Position numbers and translations under genes: made by a program. Below, piece after piece: positions 1 to 6,879 of a stretch of DNA of 7,591 bases; within the stretch, counting starts at the first letter, position 1; each line of letters begins with the position of its first letter. Below the pieces are notes generated by a model. It did not search any database. It was not told the DNA's origin and saw only the letters and a list, made by a program, of their open reading frames with translations. Origin of the DNA: Anaerolineae bacterium (GTDB lineage: Bacteria > Chloroflexota > Anaerolineae > Aggregatilineales > Phototrophicaceae); NCBI GenBank assembly GCA_020848855.1, contig JADLHH010000261.1:1-7591 (forward strand), given 5' to 3'.

Positions 1-706
1 ACGCCTTGCCATCTTCGGGGAAGCGGCAGAAACCGGCTTCGTCGCAGTTATCGCCAATCGACGGCGAGATCACCCACTGACGCCAGGGCTGGCGCAGGAT
101 GGTCTGCTGGACGGGAGCGCTCGCGCCAGAGTAGGCGAACAGCGCTTCGTACATCGGCACGAGGTTCAGGTCCATCAGGCGACCGCTGCGCACCGGTCCG
201 ACGTGGTCGGGCGCGTTGCTGCGGAAGATCGCCGCGATGCGGGTGACGCCGCCTTCGACTTCGTATTCGTAGACCACGTCCGCCTCGTTGATGCCGCTCT
301 GCGGGCGGACAATCGGCGGGTAGTTCGAGATTTTGACGAGGATATTCCGGCGCAGCATCGCTTCTTCGCTGGGGTACGGCAGCCCGGTCAGCGGGTTGAA
401 GCCGTCCGGGTAGGTTGCCGGTCCCACGAGCGTTGGCGTGGGCGAGGGCGTGAAGGTTTCGGTCGGTGTCAGCGTCGGCGTCAGGCTGGGCGTGAGCGTC
501 GCGCTGGGAGTGAGTGTGGCGGTTGGCGGCAGGGTAGGCGTGGCGCTGGCGGGAACCGGCGTATTGGTGAAGAAGGCGACGGGAAGCGGTGTATTCGTCC
601 CCGGCAGCGTGACCTGCACGACGGGGGCGGCGGACAGCGAGACCGAGCTGATGGTCAGCAGCGCTGCCGACAGGGTGAGCAATATCAGACTGTATACCCG
701 ACGCAT
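1..706 (-). CDS. Secreted DUF3048 (YerB-like) protein, 3' end outside window
   Basis: The 235 visible residues start with a signal peptide (about residues 1-27, hydrophobic core LILLTLSAALLTIS). A Thr/Pro-rich low-complexity linker follows (about 48-92). The DUF3048 N-terminal region begins near residue 99, with NPLTGLP (104-110), LVKISNYP (123-130), RPQSGINEADVVYEY (134-148), EGGVTRIAAIF (151-161), VGPVRSGRLMD (169-179) and ALFAYSGAS (188-196). This block order matches DUF3048/YerB, a family of exported or lipid-anchored proteins of unknown biochemical role. There is no lipobox cysteine, so it is probably secreted or held by an uncleaved signal anchor. Two close cysteines (221 and 227) could form a disulfide. 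The start at 706 is supported by AAGGGA at 711-716, 4 bases upstream. The gene is open to the left edge, so the rest of the domain is unseen. It is divergent from the PIG-L gene. The family call is firm; the function is unknown. Confidence 0.9.
   Translation of the reverse strand, partial: MRRVYSLILLTLSAALLTISSVSLSAAPVVQVTLPGTNTPLPVAFFTNTPVPASATPTLPPTATLTPSATLTPSLTPTLTPTETFTPSPTPTLVGPATYPDGFNPLTGLPYPSEEAMLRRNILVKISNYPPIVRPQSGINEADVVYEYEVEGGVTRIAAIFRSNAPDHVGPVRSGRLMDLNLVPMYEALFAYSGASAPVQQTILRQPWRQWVISPSIGDNCDEAGFCRFPEDGKA
428..565 (-). repeat. Thr/Pro-rich low-complexity linker coding repeat
   Basis: Residues about 48-92 of the DUF3048 protein are imperfect repeats of short units such as TPT, TPS and LTP. 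In the DNA this appears as repeated GGCGT/GGGCGTGAG-like units on the plus strand. It probably forms an extended, possibly O-glycosylated spacer holding the domain away from the membrane. Such linkers are common in exported proteins of Chloroflexota, which is part of the basis for the host guess. Confidence 0.6.
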
Positions 707-724
707 ACCATCCCTTAGACTGGT

Positions 725-738
725 GGACACAGGTGTCC
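725..738. repeat. Inverted repeat GGACAC-AG-GTGTCC
   Basis: Perfect 6-bp arms are separated by 2 bases. The repeat lies 18 bases upstream of the DUF3048 start codon and 3 bases from the first TTCGG-N4-CCGAA site. It would fall in the 5' untranslated region if the minus-strand promoter at 770-775 is used. It may be a protein-binding site or a small hairpin; nothing in the sequence decides between these. Confidence 0.35.
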
Positions 739-741
739 GGC

Positions 742-755
742 TTCGGGCTTCCGAA
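742..755. promoter_or_regulatory. Candidate operator TTCGG-N4-CCGAA, copy 1
   Basis: The site reads TTCGG GCTT CCGAA, an inverted repeat with 5-bp arms and a 4-base spacer. The same arms and spacing recur at 837-850, and I saw no third copy by eye. This copy lies just downstream of the candidate -10 box of the DUF3048 promoter, where a repressor could act. It could instead be an RNA hairpin in the DUF3048 leader. Confidence 0.4.
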
Positions 756-769
756 CTCCGGGCGCGTGA

Positions 770-775
770 AGTATA
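770..775 (-). promoter_or_regulatory. Candidate -10 box for the DUF3048 gene
   Basis: TATACT read on the minus strand matches TATAAT at 5 of 6 positions. A start of transcription near 763 would give a leader of about 57 bases. No good -35 hexamer is found at 16-18 bases spacing, so the call rests on the -10 box and its position. Confidence 0.3.
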
Positions 776-827
776 CGCCCATCGGACTGGATTGCACAGG
801 GGCTATACGGGCGGCAAACGGTTGTAC

Positions 828-833
828 TATAAT
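828..833 (+). promoter_or_regulatory. Consensus -10 box TATAAT for the PIG-L operon
   Basis: A perfect TATAAT sits 31 bases upstream of the PIG-L start codon. It predicts transcription starting near 840 and a leader of about 25 bases. No TTGACA-like hexamer lies 16-18 bases upstream, so the promoter may depend on an activator or be recognised mainly through its -10 box. The predicted start falls inside the second TTCGG-N4-CCGAA repeat. Confidence 0.5.
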
Positions 834-836
834 CGA

Positions 837-850
837 TTCGGTATCCCGAA
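837..850. promoter_or_regulatory. Candidate operator TTCGG-N4-CCGAA, copy 2
   Basis: The site reads TTCGG TATC CCGAA, with the same 5-bp arms and 4-base spacer as the site at 742-755. It covers the predicted transcription start of the PIG-L operon, a classic repressor position. Centre-to-centre distance to copy 1 is 95 bp, close to nine helical turns. Confidence 0.4.
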
Positions 851-864
851 GATAGGTCAATGGA

Positions 865-1734
865 ATGGTCATGTCCCGGCGTCTGCTGATTTCCTACGCG
901 CATCCTGATGACGAAAGTTTCGGCTTGGGCGGCTTGATTTCGCGCTATGTCGCCGCTGGTGTCGAAGTCAGTTTGATCTGCGCCACCAACGGCGAGCGCG
1001 GCACGGTCAAGCCGGAATTCCTCGACGGGCATGACTCGATTGCGTCGCTGCGGCTGGCGGAACTGGACTGCGCCGCCGAGATGCTCGGCTTGAAGCACGT
1101 CGTCAAGCTGGGCTATAAAGACAGCGGCATGATGGGTTCCGAAACGTCCAATGACCCCGACTGCCTGTGGCAGGCGCCGGTCGCGGACGTGACCCGCCGG
1201 GTGGTCGAAGTGATCCGCGACCTCAAGCCGCAGGTGGTGATCACCTTCAACCGTTATGGCGGCTACGGGCATCCTGACCATATCGCCATTCAGCGGGCGA
1301 CCACCGAAGCCTTCCCGCTGGCGGGCGACCCGACCTACGAGACCGGGCAAGCGCCCTACGCGTCGCAGAAGCTGTATTACACCAGCATCTCGACGGCACA
1401 GGTGCGGCTGGGGGTGTGGATCACCCGGCTGCGCGGGCAGGACCCGCGCCGTCTGGGGCGCAACAAGGATTTCGACCTGGTGGCGATCCTCGATCACATC
1501 GAGCCGGTACACACGCTGGTCAACATTCGCGATTACTACGATGCCTGGGAGGAAGCCAGCGCCTGCCATGCCAGCCAGCTTGGCGGCGGTGGCTGGCGTA
1601 TCCCAATGGGGCTGCGGCGGGTGGTCGCGCCGAATCAGGCGCTGACGCGCATCTTTCCCGCCCCGGCGCGCAACCGCGTCGACGAGCGCGACCTGTTCGA
1701 GCGCGTGCGCGAAGACGAGCCGATGCCGGCATGA
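865..1734 (+). CDS. PIG-L/LmbE family zinc-dependent deacetylase
   Basis: This 289-residue cytoplasmic protein has no signal peptide. The two hallmark motifs are present: AHPDDE at residues 12-17 and GHPDH at 135-139. By analogy with MshB the zinc ligands would be His13, Asp16 and His139, with Asp15 as general base. Other family blocks are NGERG (42-46) and GYKDSGM (83-89). The family removes acyl groups from N-acetylglucosamine-type sugars or cleaves mycothiol-type amides; the substrate here cannot be read from sequence. The length is usual for MshB/Mca-like members. The start at 865 has a weak AGG at 854-856, 8 bases upstream; an in-frame ATG at 871 is the alternative. The stop overlaps the next start as ATGA, so the two genes are very likely translationally coupled. 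The promoter is probably the TATAAT at 828-833. Confidence 0.93.
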   Translation: MVMSRRLLISYAHPDDESFGLGGLISRYVAAGVEVSLICATNGERGTVKPEFLDGHDSIASLRLAELDCAAEMLGLKHVVKLGYKDSGMMGSETSNDPDCLWQAPVADVTRRVVEVIRDLKPQVVITFNRYGGYGHPDHIAIQRATTEAFPLAGDPTYETGQAPYASQKLYYTSISTAQVRLGVWITRLRGQDPRRLGRNKDFDLVAILDHIEPVHTLVNIRDYYDAWEEASACHASQLGGGGWRIPMGLRRVVAPNQALTRIFPAPARNRVDERDLFERVREDEPMPA

Positions 1735-2129
1735 GCGACCCCGCTGGTATGGGCGACCATGCCGACCGTATCGACCGCCTGCTCGACGCCGTCGAGCTGG
1801 TCAAGCTGAACCGTCGCGGCGAAGCTCGTCACCTGCTGCGCGATTTAATCCGCGAGGACAACAACTTCGAAGACGCATGGCTGTGGATGAGCGTGGCGGT
1901 CGATTCGCTCGACCAGAGTTCGATCTGTCTCGATAACGTGCTGCGCGTCAACCCCAAAAACGCCGATGCTGCCGGGGCGCTGTACCGCATCCGTATCCCC
2001 GAAATGGAGATGGAACAGCGGCGCTCGCGGCTGCGCTTCTACCGCGATCTGTCGCTGACCTCGATGTGGATCGTGATCACGGCGCTGCTCACCGCCGCCT
2101 TTTTCACGATCTCGTCACTTGCCGCGTAG
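1731..2129 (+). CDS. Small TPR-like protein with C-terminal membrane anchor
   Basis: This is a 132-residue hypothetical protein. Residues about 12-88 look like one or two degenerate TPR helices: LLDAVELVKLNRRGEARHLL, then FEDAWLWMSVAVDSLD and LDNVLRVNPKNADA, the usual pattern of alpha-helical repeats with a VNPKN turn. A charged stretch (90-106) is followed by a hydrophobic segment (about 109-130, including MWIVITALLTAAFF) ending two residues before the C-terminus. The protein is therefore probably tail-anchored with its TPR part in the cytoplasm. The frame stays open far upstream, but the start at 1731 is chosen because it forms an ATGA overlap with the deacetylase stop and because upstream residues would merely be the wrong frame of that gene. 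It may tether or scaffold a partner, perhaps the deacetylase; this is inference. Its last 15 bases overlap the 3' end of the convergent lipoprotein gene. Confidence 0.8.
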   Translation: MSDPAGMGDHADRIDRLLDAVELVKLNRRGEARHLLRDLIREDNNFEDAWLWMSVAVDSLDQSSICLDNVLRVNPKNADAAGALYRIRIPEMEMEQRRSRLRFYRDLSLTSMWIVITALLTAAFFTISSLAA

Positions 2130-2948
2130 CAGCGGCGCGTATTCCCGACCGACCAGTGTCTGTCCGTCCTGGCTCTGAATCCAGCCGATGAACGCGCGAT
2201 AATGCTGTTCCAGCGGGTCGTCGGCGGACGGCTCGTGCTGCCCGGCGACGTAGACGATGGAACGCAGCGGGTAGACGTTGTCGTAGACGTTGTCGAGCGT
2301 CGGCGCAGCGCCGTCGAGCGCCAGCGCCCGAACCGAGTCGTTCAGATAGCTCATCGACACGTACCCGATGCTGTCTGGCTGGCGCGCGACGCTGGCAACC
2401 ACCGCCTCGCTGGATGGCGCGATCTGCGCGATGGGGGTGGTGCGGCGCGCGCCCATGATCAGCCCCTCGAATTCCGCCCGCGTGCCCGACCCGTTTTCGC
2501 GGCTGATGACGAGGATATCGCCGCCGCGCCCGCCGACATCGCTCCAGCGCTCCGTCCAGCCCTGATAAATGAGCCGAACCTGCGCCGTCGTCAGCCGCGC
2601 GAGGTTGTTGTCCGGGTGGACGATCACGGCGATGCCATCCTGCCCGATGGGCGCTGCCCACAGCGGGCTGTCGTCGTCGAGGTGGTTGGTGATCAGGTAG
2701 GCGCTCTCGTCTCGCATGACCTCGCGCACCATCGCCCCGTAATCGCCGGTGGAAATTTCGAACGAGATGGACGGGTTGAGCCGGCTGTAATGGGTGGTGA
2801 GGACACGAACCAGCGGGATGGTCGAGGTCGTCGCATAGAGGCGGAGAGCCGTTACGTTCGTCGTCGGCGTTGCCGCCGGGATGATTTGCGTGCTACAACT
2901 CACCAGCGTGAAGGCAACTGCAGCGAGGGTGCGACTGGCTCTCCCCAT
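2115..2948 (-). CDS. PstS-like periplasmic substrate-binding lipoprotein
   Basis: This 277-residue protein has a lipoprotein signal: MGRASRTLAAVAFTLVSC with lipobox LVSC (15-18), so Cys18 should be lipidated and the protein anchored outside the cytoplasmic membrane. The rest fits a type 2 periplasmic binding fold of the phosphate-binding (PstS/PBP-like) family: QDGIAVIVHPDN (103-114), an IYQG..ERWSDVGG block (127-140), RENGSGTR (150-157) resembling the anion-binding SGT loop of PstS, and SIGYVS (193-198). Phosphate or another oxyanion is the likeliest ligand but is unproven. No permease or ATPase gene is adjacent, so it is an orphan receptor here. It lies 59 bases after tgt with no evident terminator between, and may be cotranscribed with it. 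A GAGG lies 14 bases before the start codon, longer than ideal spacing, but no better start is available upstream. Confidence 0.85.
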   Translation of the reverse strand: MGRASRTLAAVAFTLVSCSTQIIPAATPTTNVTALRLYATTSTIPLVRVLTTHYSRLNPSISFEISTGDYGAMVREVMRDESAYLITNHLDDDSPLWAAPIGQDGIAVIVHPDNNLARLTTAQVRLIYQGWTERWSDVGGRGGDILVISRENGSGTRAEFEGLIMGARRTTPIAQIAPSSEAVVASVARQPDSIGYVSMSYLNDSVRALALDGAAPTLDNVYDNVYPLRSIVYVAGQHEPSADDPLEQHYRAFIGWIQSQDGQTLVGREYAPLLRGK

Positions 2949-3007
2949 ACTGCGATCACATACCTCGGCGAACGTTGGACAAGGATGGCGGTTTCACGAA
3001 TGATCCT

Positions 3008-4117
<1,110 letters not shown>

Positions 4118-4134
4118 TTAGGTTATCTCAGTTT

Positions 4135-4215
4135 TTAGCTATTGGTGATCGGTTCCTTAAGGAAAAGCGCCACTGGTGGTGGGCGCTTGACGAAGAACGA
4201 AAACCGAGTAGCTAA
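4135..4215 (-). promoter_or_regulatory. Candidate structured 5' leader of tgt
   Basis: On the minus-strand transcript, UUAGCUA (4215-4209) pairs with UAGCUAA (4141-4135), and UCGGUU (4207-4202) pairs with AACCGA (4154-4149). These enclose the GC-rich hairpin at 4165-4188 and the palindrome TTCCTTAAGGAA at 4153-4164. The palindrome shares two bases with the AACCGA strand, so both cannot form fully. CUCGGUU (4208-4202) can also pair, with one G-U, with AACUGAG (4133-4127), which contains the only Shine-Dalgarno-like bases of tgt. The layout fits a leader with alternative folds. No known riboswitch class is recognised. Confidence 0.4.
4165..4188 (-). repeat. GC-rich hairpin in the tgt leader, attenuator-like
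   Basis: The arms AAGCGCCAC and GTGGGCGCTT pair over 9 bp with one bulged base around a 5-base loop. Read on the minus strand the stem ends in GGCGCTT and runs into TTCC, giving a short run of four T. That resembles a weak intrinsic terminator placed inside the tgt leader. On the plus strand no T run follows. Confidence 0.4.
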
Positions 4216-4269
4216 TCACTTCTGCAATGCCTGCGTCATTTTAACAAAAAATACACCTGAATGTACGCT
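4187..4269 (+). promoter_or_regulatory. Weak promoter candidates for murF-alr
   Basis: Two imperfect options are visible. One is TTGACG (4187-4192, 5 of 6) with GCTAAT (4211-4216, 4 of 6) at 18-base spacing. The other is TTAACA (4241-4246) with TACGCT (4264-4269) at 17-base spacing. Either would give a leader of about 45-100 bases. Neither is strong enough to choose. Confidence 0.25.
4238..4246 (-). promoter_or_regulatory. Extended -10 promoter for tgt
   Basis: Read on the minus strand this is TGTTAAAAT: an extended -10 TG, one base, then TAAAAT (5 of 6 to TATAAT). Extended -10 promoters need little or no -35 element, and none is seen here. Transcription would start near 4231, giving a leader of about 114 bases that contains all the inverted repeats at 4135-4215. 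Confidence 0.4.
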
Positions 4270-4297
4270 CAGAGCGAGACGAAGATTACCCACATAA

Positions 4298-4319
4298 CCA
4301 ACAAACCAACATGCCAACA
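4298..4319 (+). repeat. Three CCAACA repeats at 8-base period before murF-alr
   Basis: CCAACA occurs at 4298-4303, 4306-4311 and 4314-4319, exactly 8 bases apart, ending two bases before the ATG. The stretch is C/A-rich and has no Shine-Dalgarno sequence. It overlaps a four-codon reading frame (ATG at 4311, codons for M-P-T-L, TGA at 4323-4325) whose stop overlaps the murF-alr start codon. Confidence 0.55.
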
Positions 4320-4321
4320 CT

Positions 4322-6865
4322 ATGATCAGTCTGTATGACATTCTCGAAGCGGGAAATGGACAACCTTTCGGCGAGCCGGGCGCGGAAATCTTCACGGACT
4401 TCTCGTTCGACTCGCGGACGGCGGTCGAGTCGAGCCTGTACGTAGCGCTCAAGACCGACGCCGGCGACGGACACCAGTACATCGCCGAAGCGGTGCAGAA
4501 CGGCGCGACCGGCGTGCTGTGGACCCGCCCGCCGGATATCGACACCACCGGGCTGTCGGTGATTCTGGTGAAAGACCCCTACGCCGCGCTGATGATGTGG
4601 TCGAGCTATATCCTGAAGAAGTTCGCGCCGCAGGTGATCGCCGTCACCGGGTCGTCGGGCAAGTCGGTGACGGTCGCGGCGATCAGCCACGTGCTGCAAA
4701 CGCGCCATTCGGTGCTGCGCAGCGTCGACGTGGCGGGCGGGCGGCTGACCCTGCCGATGACGCTGGCGAAGCTCAACGGCGAGCATCAGATCGTCGTGCT
4801 CGAACTGGCGCCGTCGCAGCCCGGCGACCTCGCCGGGATGGTGCAGTCGGTCAAGCCGGAGGTCGGCGTGATTACACGCATCGGCACGCCGCACCGCAGC
4901 GAGGCGGCGCACGCGCTGGCAGACGAAGACGCGCTGCTGATCGAGCGGCTGCCGGAAACCGGGCTGGCGGTGCTGAACTACGACGATGACCGCACCCGGA
5001 CGATGAACGAGCGCACCAAAGCGAAGGCGCTGACCATCGGGCTGGAAGGCTTCGGCGCGGACGTGACGGCGTACAACGTGGTGCTGGGCGCGACCGGGAC
5101 AGGCTTCGACGTGCGCGTCGGCGAGACCCGGCTGGTCGGGCGCTGGTCGCCGCTGCTGGGCAACCACCAGTTGTACGCGGTGCTGGCGGCGGTGGCGGTC
5201 GGCACGCACTACGATATCCCGCCTGCCGACGCGCTCAAGGCGCTGACCATGATGACGCCGCTGCCGGGCAGGATGAACCCGCTCAACGGCATCGGCGGCG
5301 CGCTGCTGGTCGATGATTCGTATGGGGCAGACCCGGAGACGACGCTGGCGGCGCTCGACTGGCTGCACGCCGTAACCGACCAGCACCACCGGACGATCTT
5401 CATCTTCGGCGACATGGACGAGCTGGGGGACTACAACCAGCGCGGGCATCGCGCCGTCGGTCAGAAGGCGGCGGAAACCGTCGATCTGTTCATCACCGTC
5501 GGCAAGGATGCGGCTTATGCCGCCCGCGCCGCCATTGACCAGGGGATGGCGACCGACCGCGTGCGCGCGACCTACAGTATGCACGACGCCGTCGCCCAGT
5601 TGAAGGAGCCGGGCGCGCTCACGTCCGATGATATCGTGCTGATCAAGGGCGGGGCGGCGTCGCGCACCGAAATGATCGCCCACGCGCTGCTGGCGGACGA
5701 GGCGGATGCCAACCTGCTGCCGCGCGCCAGCCATTACACCGAACTCGACATGCTGCTGCGCCCGATGCGCTCTAGCTGGGTGGATATCGACCTCGACGCG
5801 CTGGCGGAGAACGTGCGCGGGCTGAAGGCGCTGGTGGGCGATTCAGTCACGCTGATGGCGGTCGTCAAAGCCAACGCCTACGGGCACGGCGCGATCCCGG
5901 TGGCGCGGACGGCGCTGTTCAACGGCGCGGAATACCTCGCCGTCGCCTCGATCACCGAAGCGCTCGAACTGCGCAGCGCGGGCATCGACGCGCCGATCCT
6001 GGTGATGAGCTACACGCCGATGCAGGCGATCCGGCAGGCGGTGCGCGAGAACATCACTATCACCGTGTACGACCCGGAACTGGCGCGTGCCTACGACAGC
6101 GCCGCCCGCGAAGCCGGGGGACGGCTGCTCGTCCACGTCAAGGTCGATACCGGCATGGGGCGGATGGGCGTGCTGGCGTCCGACGCGATGCCATTGTTCC
6201 GCTCGCTGCTCAGCCTGTCGCATTTGGAAGTCGAGGGCATCTACACGCACTTCGCGCAAGCCGACGAGAGCCTGGCTTTCACGCTGGCGCAGGTCGAAAC
6301 CTTCAGGCAGGTACTGAAGCCGCTCCAGGCGACCGGCTTCTCGTTCAAATACATCCACGCCGCCAACTCCGCCGGCACGCTGATCTCGAACGAGACGCAT
6401 TTCAACGCCGTGCGCGTCGGACTGGCGATGTACGGCTTGTCGCCGTCGGAGCTGGCGCAGGTTCCGCCGAATTTCAAGCCGGTGCTGTCGTGGAAAACGG
6501 TGATCGCGCAGGTCAAAACGCTCCCGCCGGGGCATCCGGTCGGCTACGGCAGCACCTATCAAGCCAGTGAAAACGACCGCATCGCCGTCATCCCGGTCGG
6601 CTATTCCGATGGACTGCGCCGCGCGCCGCAGTACTGGGGGCACGTGCTGGTGAGGGGCAACGTCGCGCCGATTGTCGGGCGGGTAAGCATGGAGAAGACG
6701 ACGATCAACGTCACGCACATCCCCGGCGTGTCGGTGGGCGACGAAGTGGTGCTGATCGGCACGCAGGAAGGAATGACGGTCAGCATCGACGACATCGCGC
6801 GGCGGCTCGGCACGATCAGCTACGAGATTCTGTGCGGCATCGTGCCGCGCGCGCCGAGAGTGTGA
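4322..6865 (+). CDS. murF/alr: MurF-like Mur ligase fused to alanine racemase
   Basis: This 847-residue cytoplasmic protein joins two cell-wall activities. Residues 1 to about 460 are MurF-like (ligation of D-Ala-D-Ala to the UDP-MurNAc-tripeptide). They show an N-terminal domain with FDSRTAV (29-35), Walker A GSSGKS (110-115, Lys114), PLPGRMNP (313-320), DDSYGADP (331-338) and GDMDELG (363-369). Residues about 483-847 are a PLP-dependent alanine racemase making D-Ala: VVKANAYGHG with PLP Lys516, VKVDTGMGRMG (606-616), Arg698, Tyr742 in GYGSTY as the second catalytic base, PVGYSDG and a closing YEILC..VPRAPR. The order MurF then Alr matches fusions known best in Bacteroidetes. The racemase looks active; the MurF half departs from family consensus at several key sites, including Asp203 where the carbamylated lysine is expected. 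Glu791 replaces the usual Asp of the SMD motif. There is no Shine-Dalgarno before the start at 4322. Confidence 0.92.
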   Translation: MISLYDILEAGNGQPFGEPGAEIFTDFSFDSRTAVESSLYVALKTDAGDGHQYIAEAVQNGATGVLWTRPPDIDTTGLSVILVKDPYAALMMWSSYILKKFAPQVIAVTGSSGKSVTVAAISHVLQTRHSVLRSVDVAGGRLTLPMTLAKLNGEHQIVVLELAPSQPGDLAGMVQSVKPEVGVITRIGTPHRSEAAHALADEDALLIERLPETGLAVLNYDDDRTRTMNERTKAKALTIGLEGFGADVTAYNVVLGATGTGFDVRVGETRLVGRWSPLLGNHQLYAVLAAVAVGTHYDIPPADALKALTMMTPLPGRMNPLNGIGGALLVDDSYGADPETTLAALDWLHAVTDQHHRTIFIFGDMDELGDYNQRGHRAVGQKAAETVDLFITVGKDAAYAARAAIDQGMATDRVRATYSMHDAVAQLKEPGALTSDDIVLIKGGAASRTEMIAHALLADEADANLLPRASHYTELDMLLRPMRSSWVDIDLDALAENVRGLKALVGDSVTLMAVVKANAYGHGAIPVARTALFNGAEYLAVASITEALELRSAGIDAPILVMSYTPMQAIRQAVRENITITVYDPELARAYDSAAREAGGRLLVHVKVDTGMGRMGVLASDAMPLFRSLLSLSHLEVEGIYTHFAQADESLAFTLAQVETFRQVLKPLQATGFSFKYIHAANSAGTLISNETHFNAVRVGLAMYGLSPSELAQVPPNFKPVLSWKTVIAQVKTLPPGHPVGYGSTYQASENDRIAVIPVGYSDGLRRAPQYWGHVLVRGNVAPIVGRVSMEKTTINVTHIPGVSVGDEVVLIGTQEGMTVSIDDIARRLGTISYEILCGIVPRAPRV

Positions 6866-6879
6866 TCTTGGATGCGGGA

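Noticed and set aside
48..872. A 274-codon minus-strand frame over the DUF3048 region and the intergenic region.
   Set aside because: The frame giving the DUF3048 motifs is a different one (start at 706), and this one has His/Arg-rich low-complexity translation.
1416..1730. An upstream extension of the TPR-like gene in the same frame.
   Set aside because: These codons are another frame of the PIG-L gene and read as Arg/Ala-rich noise. The ATG at 1731 in the ATGA overlap is the natural start.
4118..4165. A preQ1-I riboswitch directly before tgt, suggested by an A-rich tail (AAAAACTGAG) and ACC bases upstream.
   Set aside because: No 5-bp P1 hairpin with the required C-rich loop could be drawn in front of the A-rich tail. 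The structure seen is a different, larger fold.
4298..4319. CCAACA repeats as a CRISPR-like or satellite array.
   Set aside because: The units are only 6 bases with 2-base spacers and three copies; this does not resemble a CRISPR.
4286..5734. A 482-codon open frame on the minus strand opposite murF-alr.
   Set aside because: The translation is rich in Arg, His and Gln with no domain. The opposite strand carries a well-supported Mur ligase through the same region.
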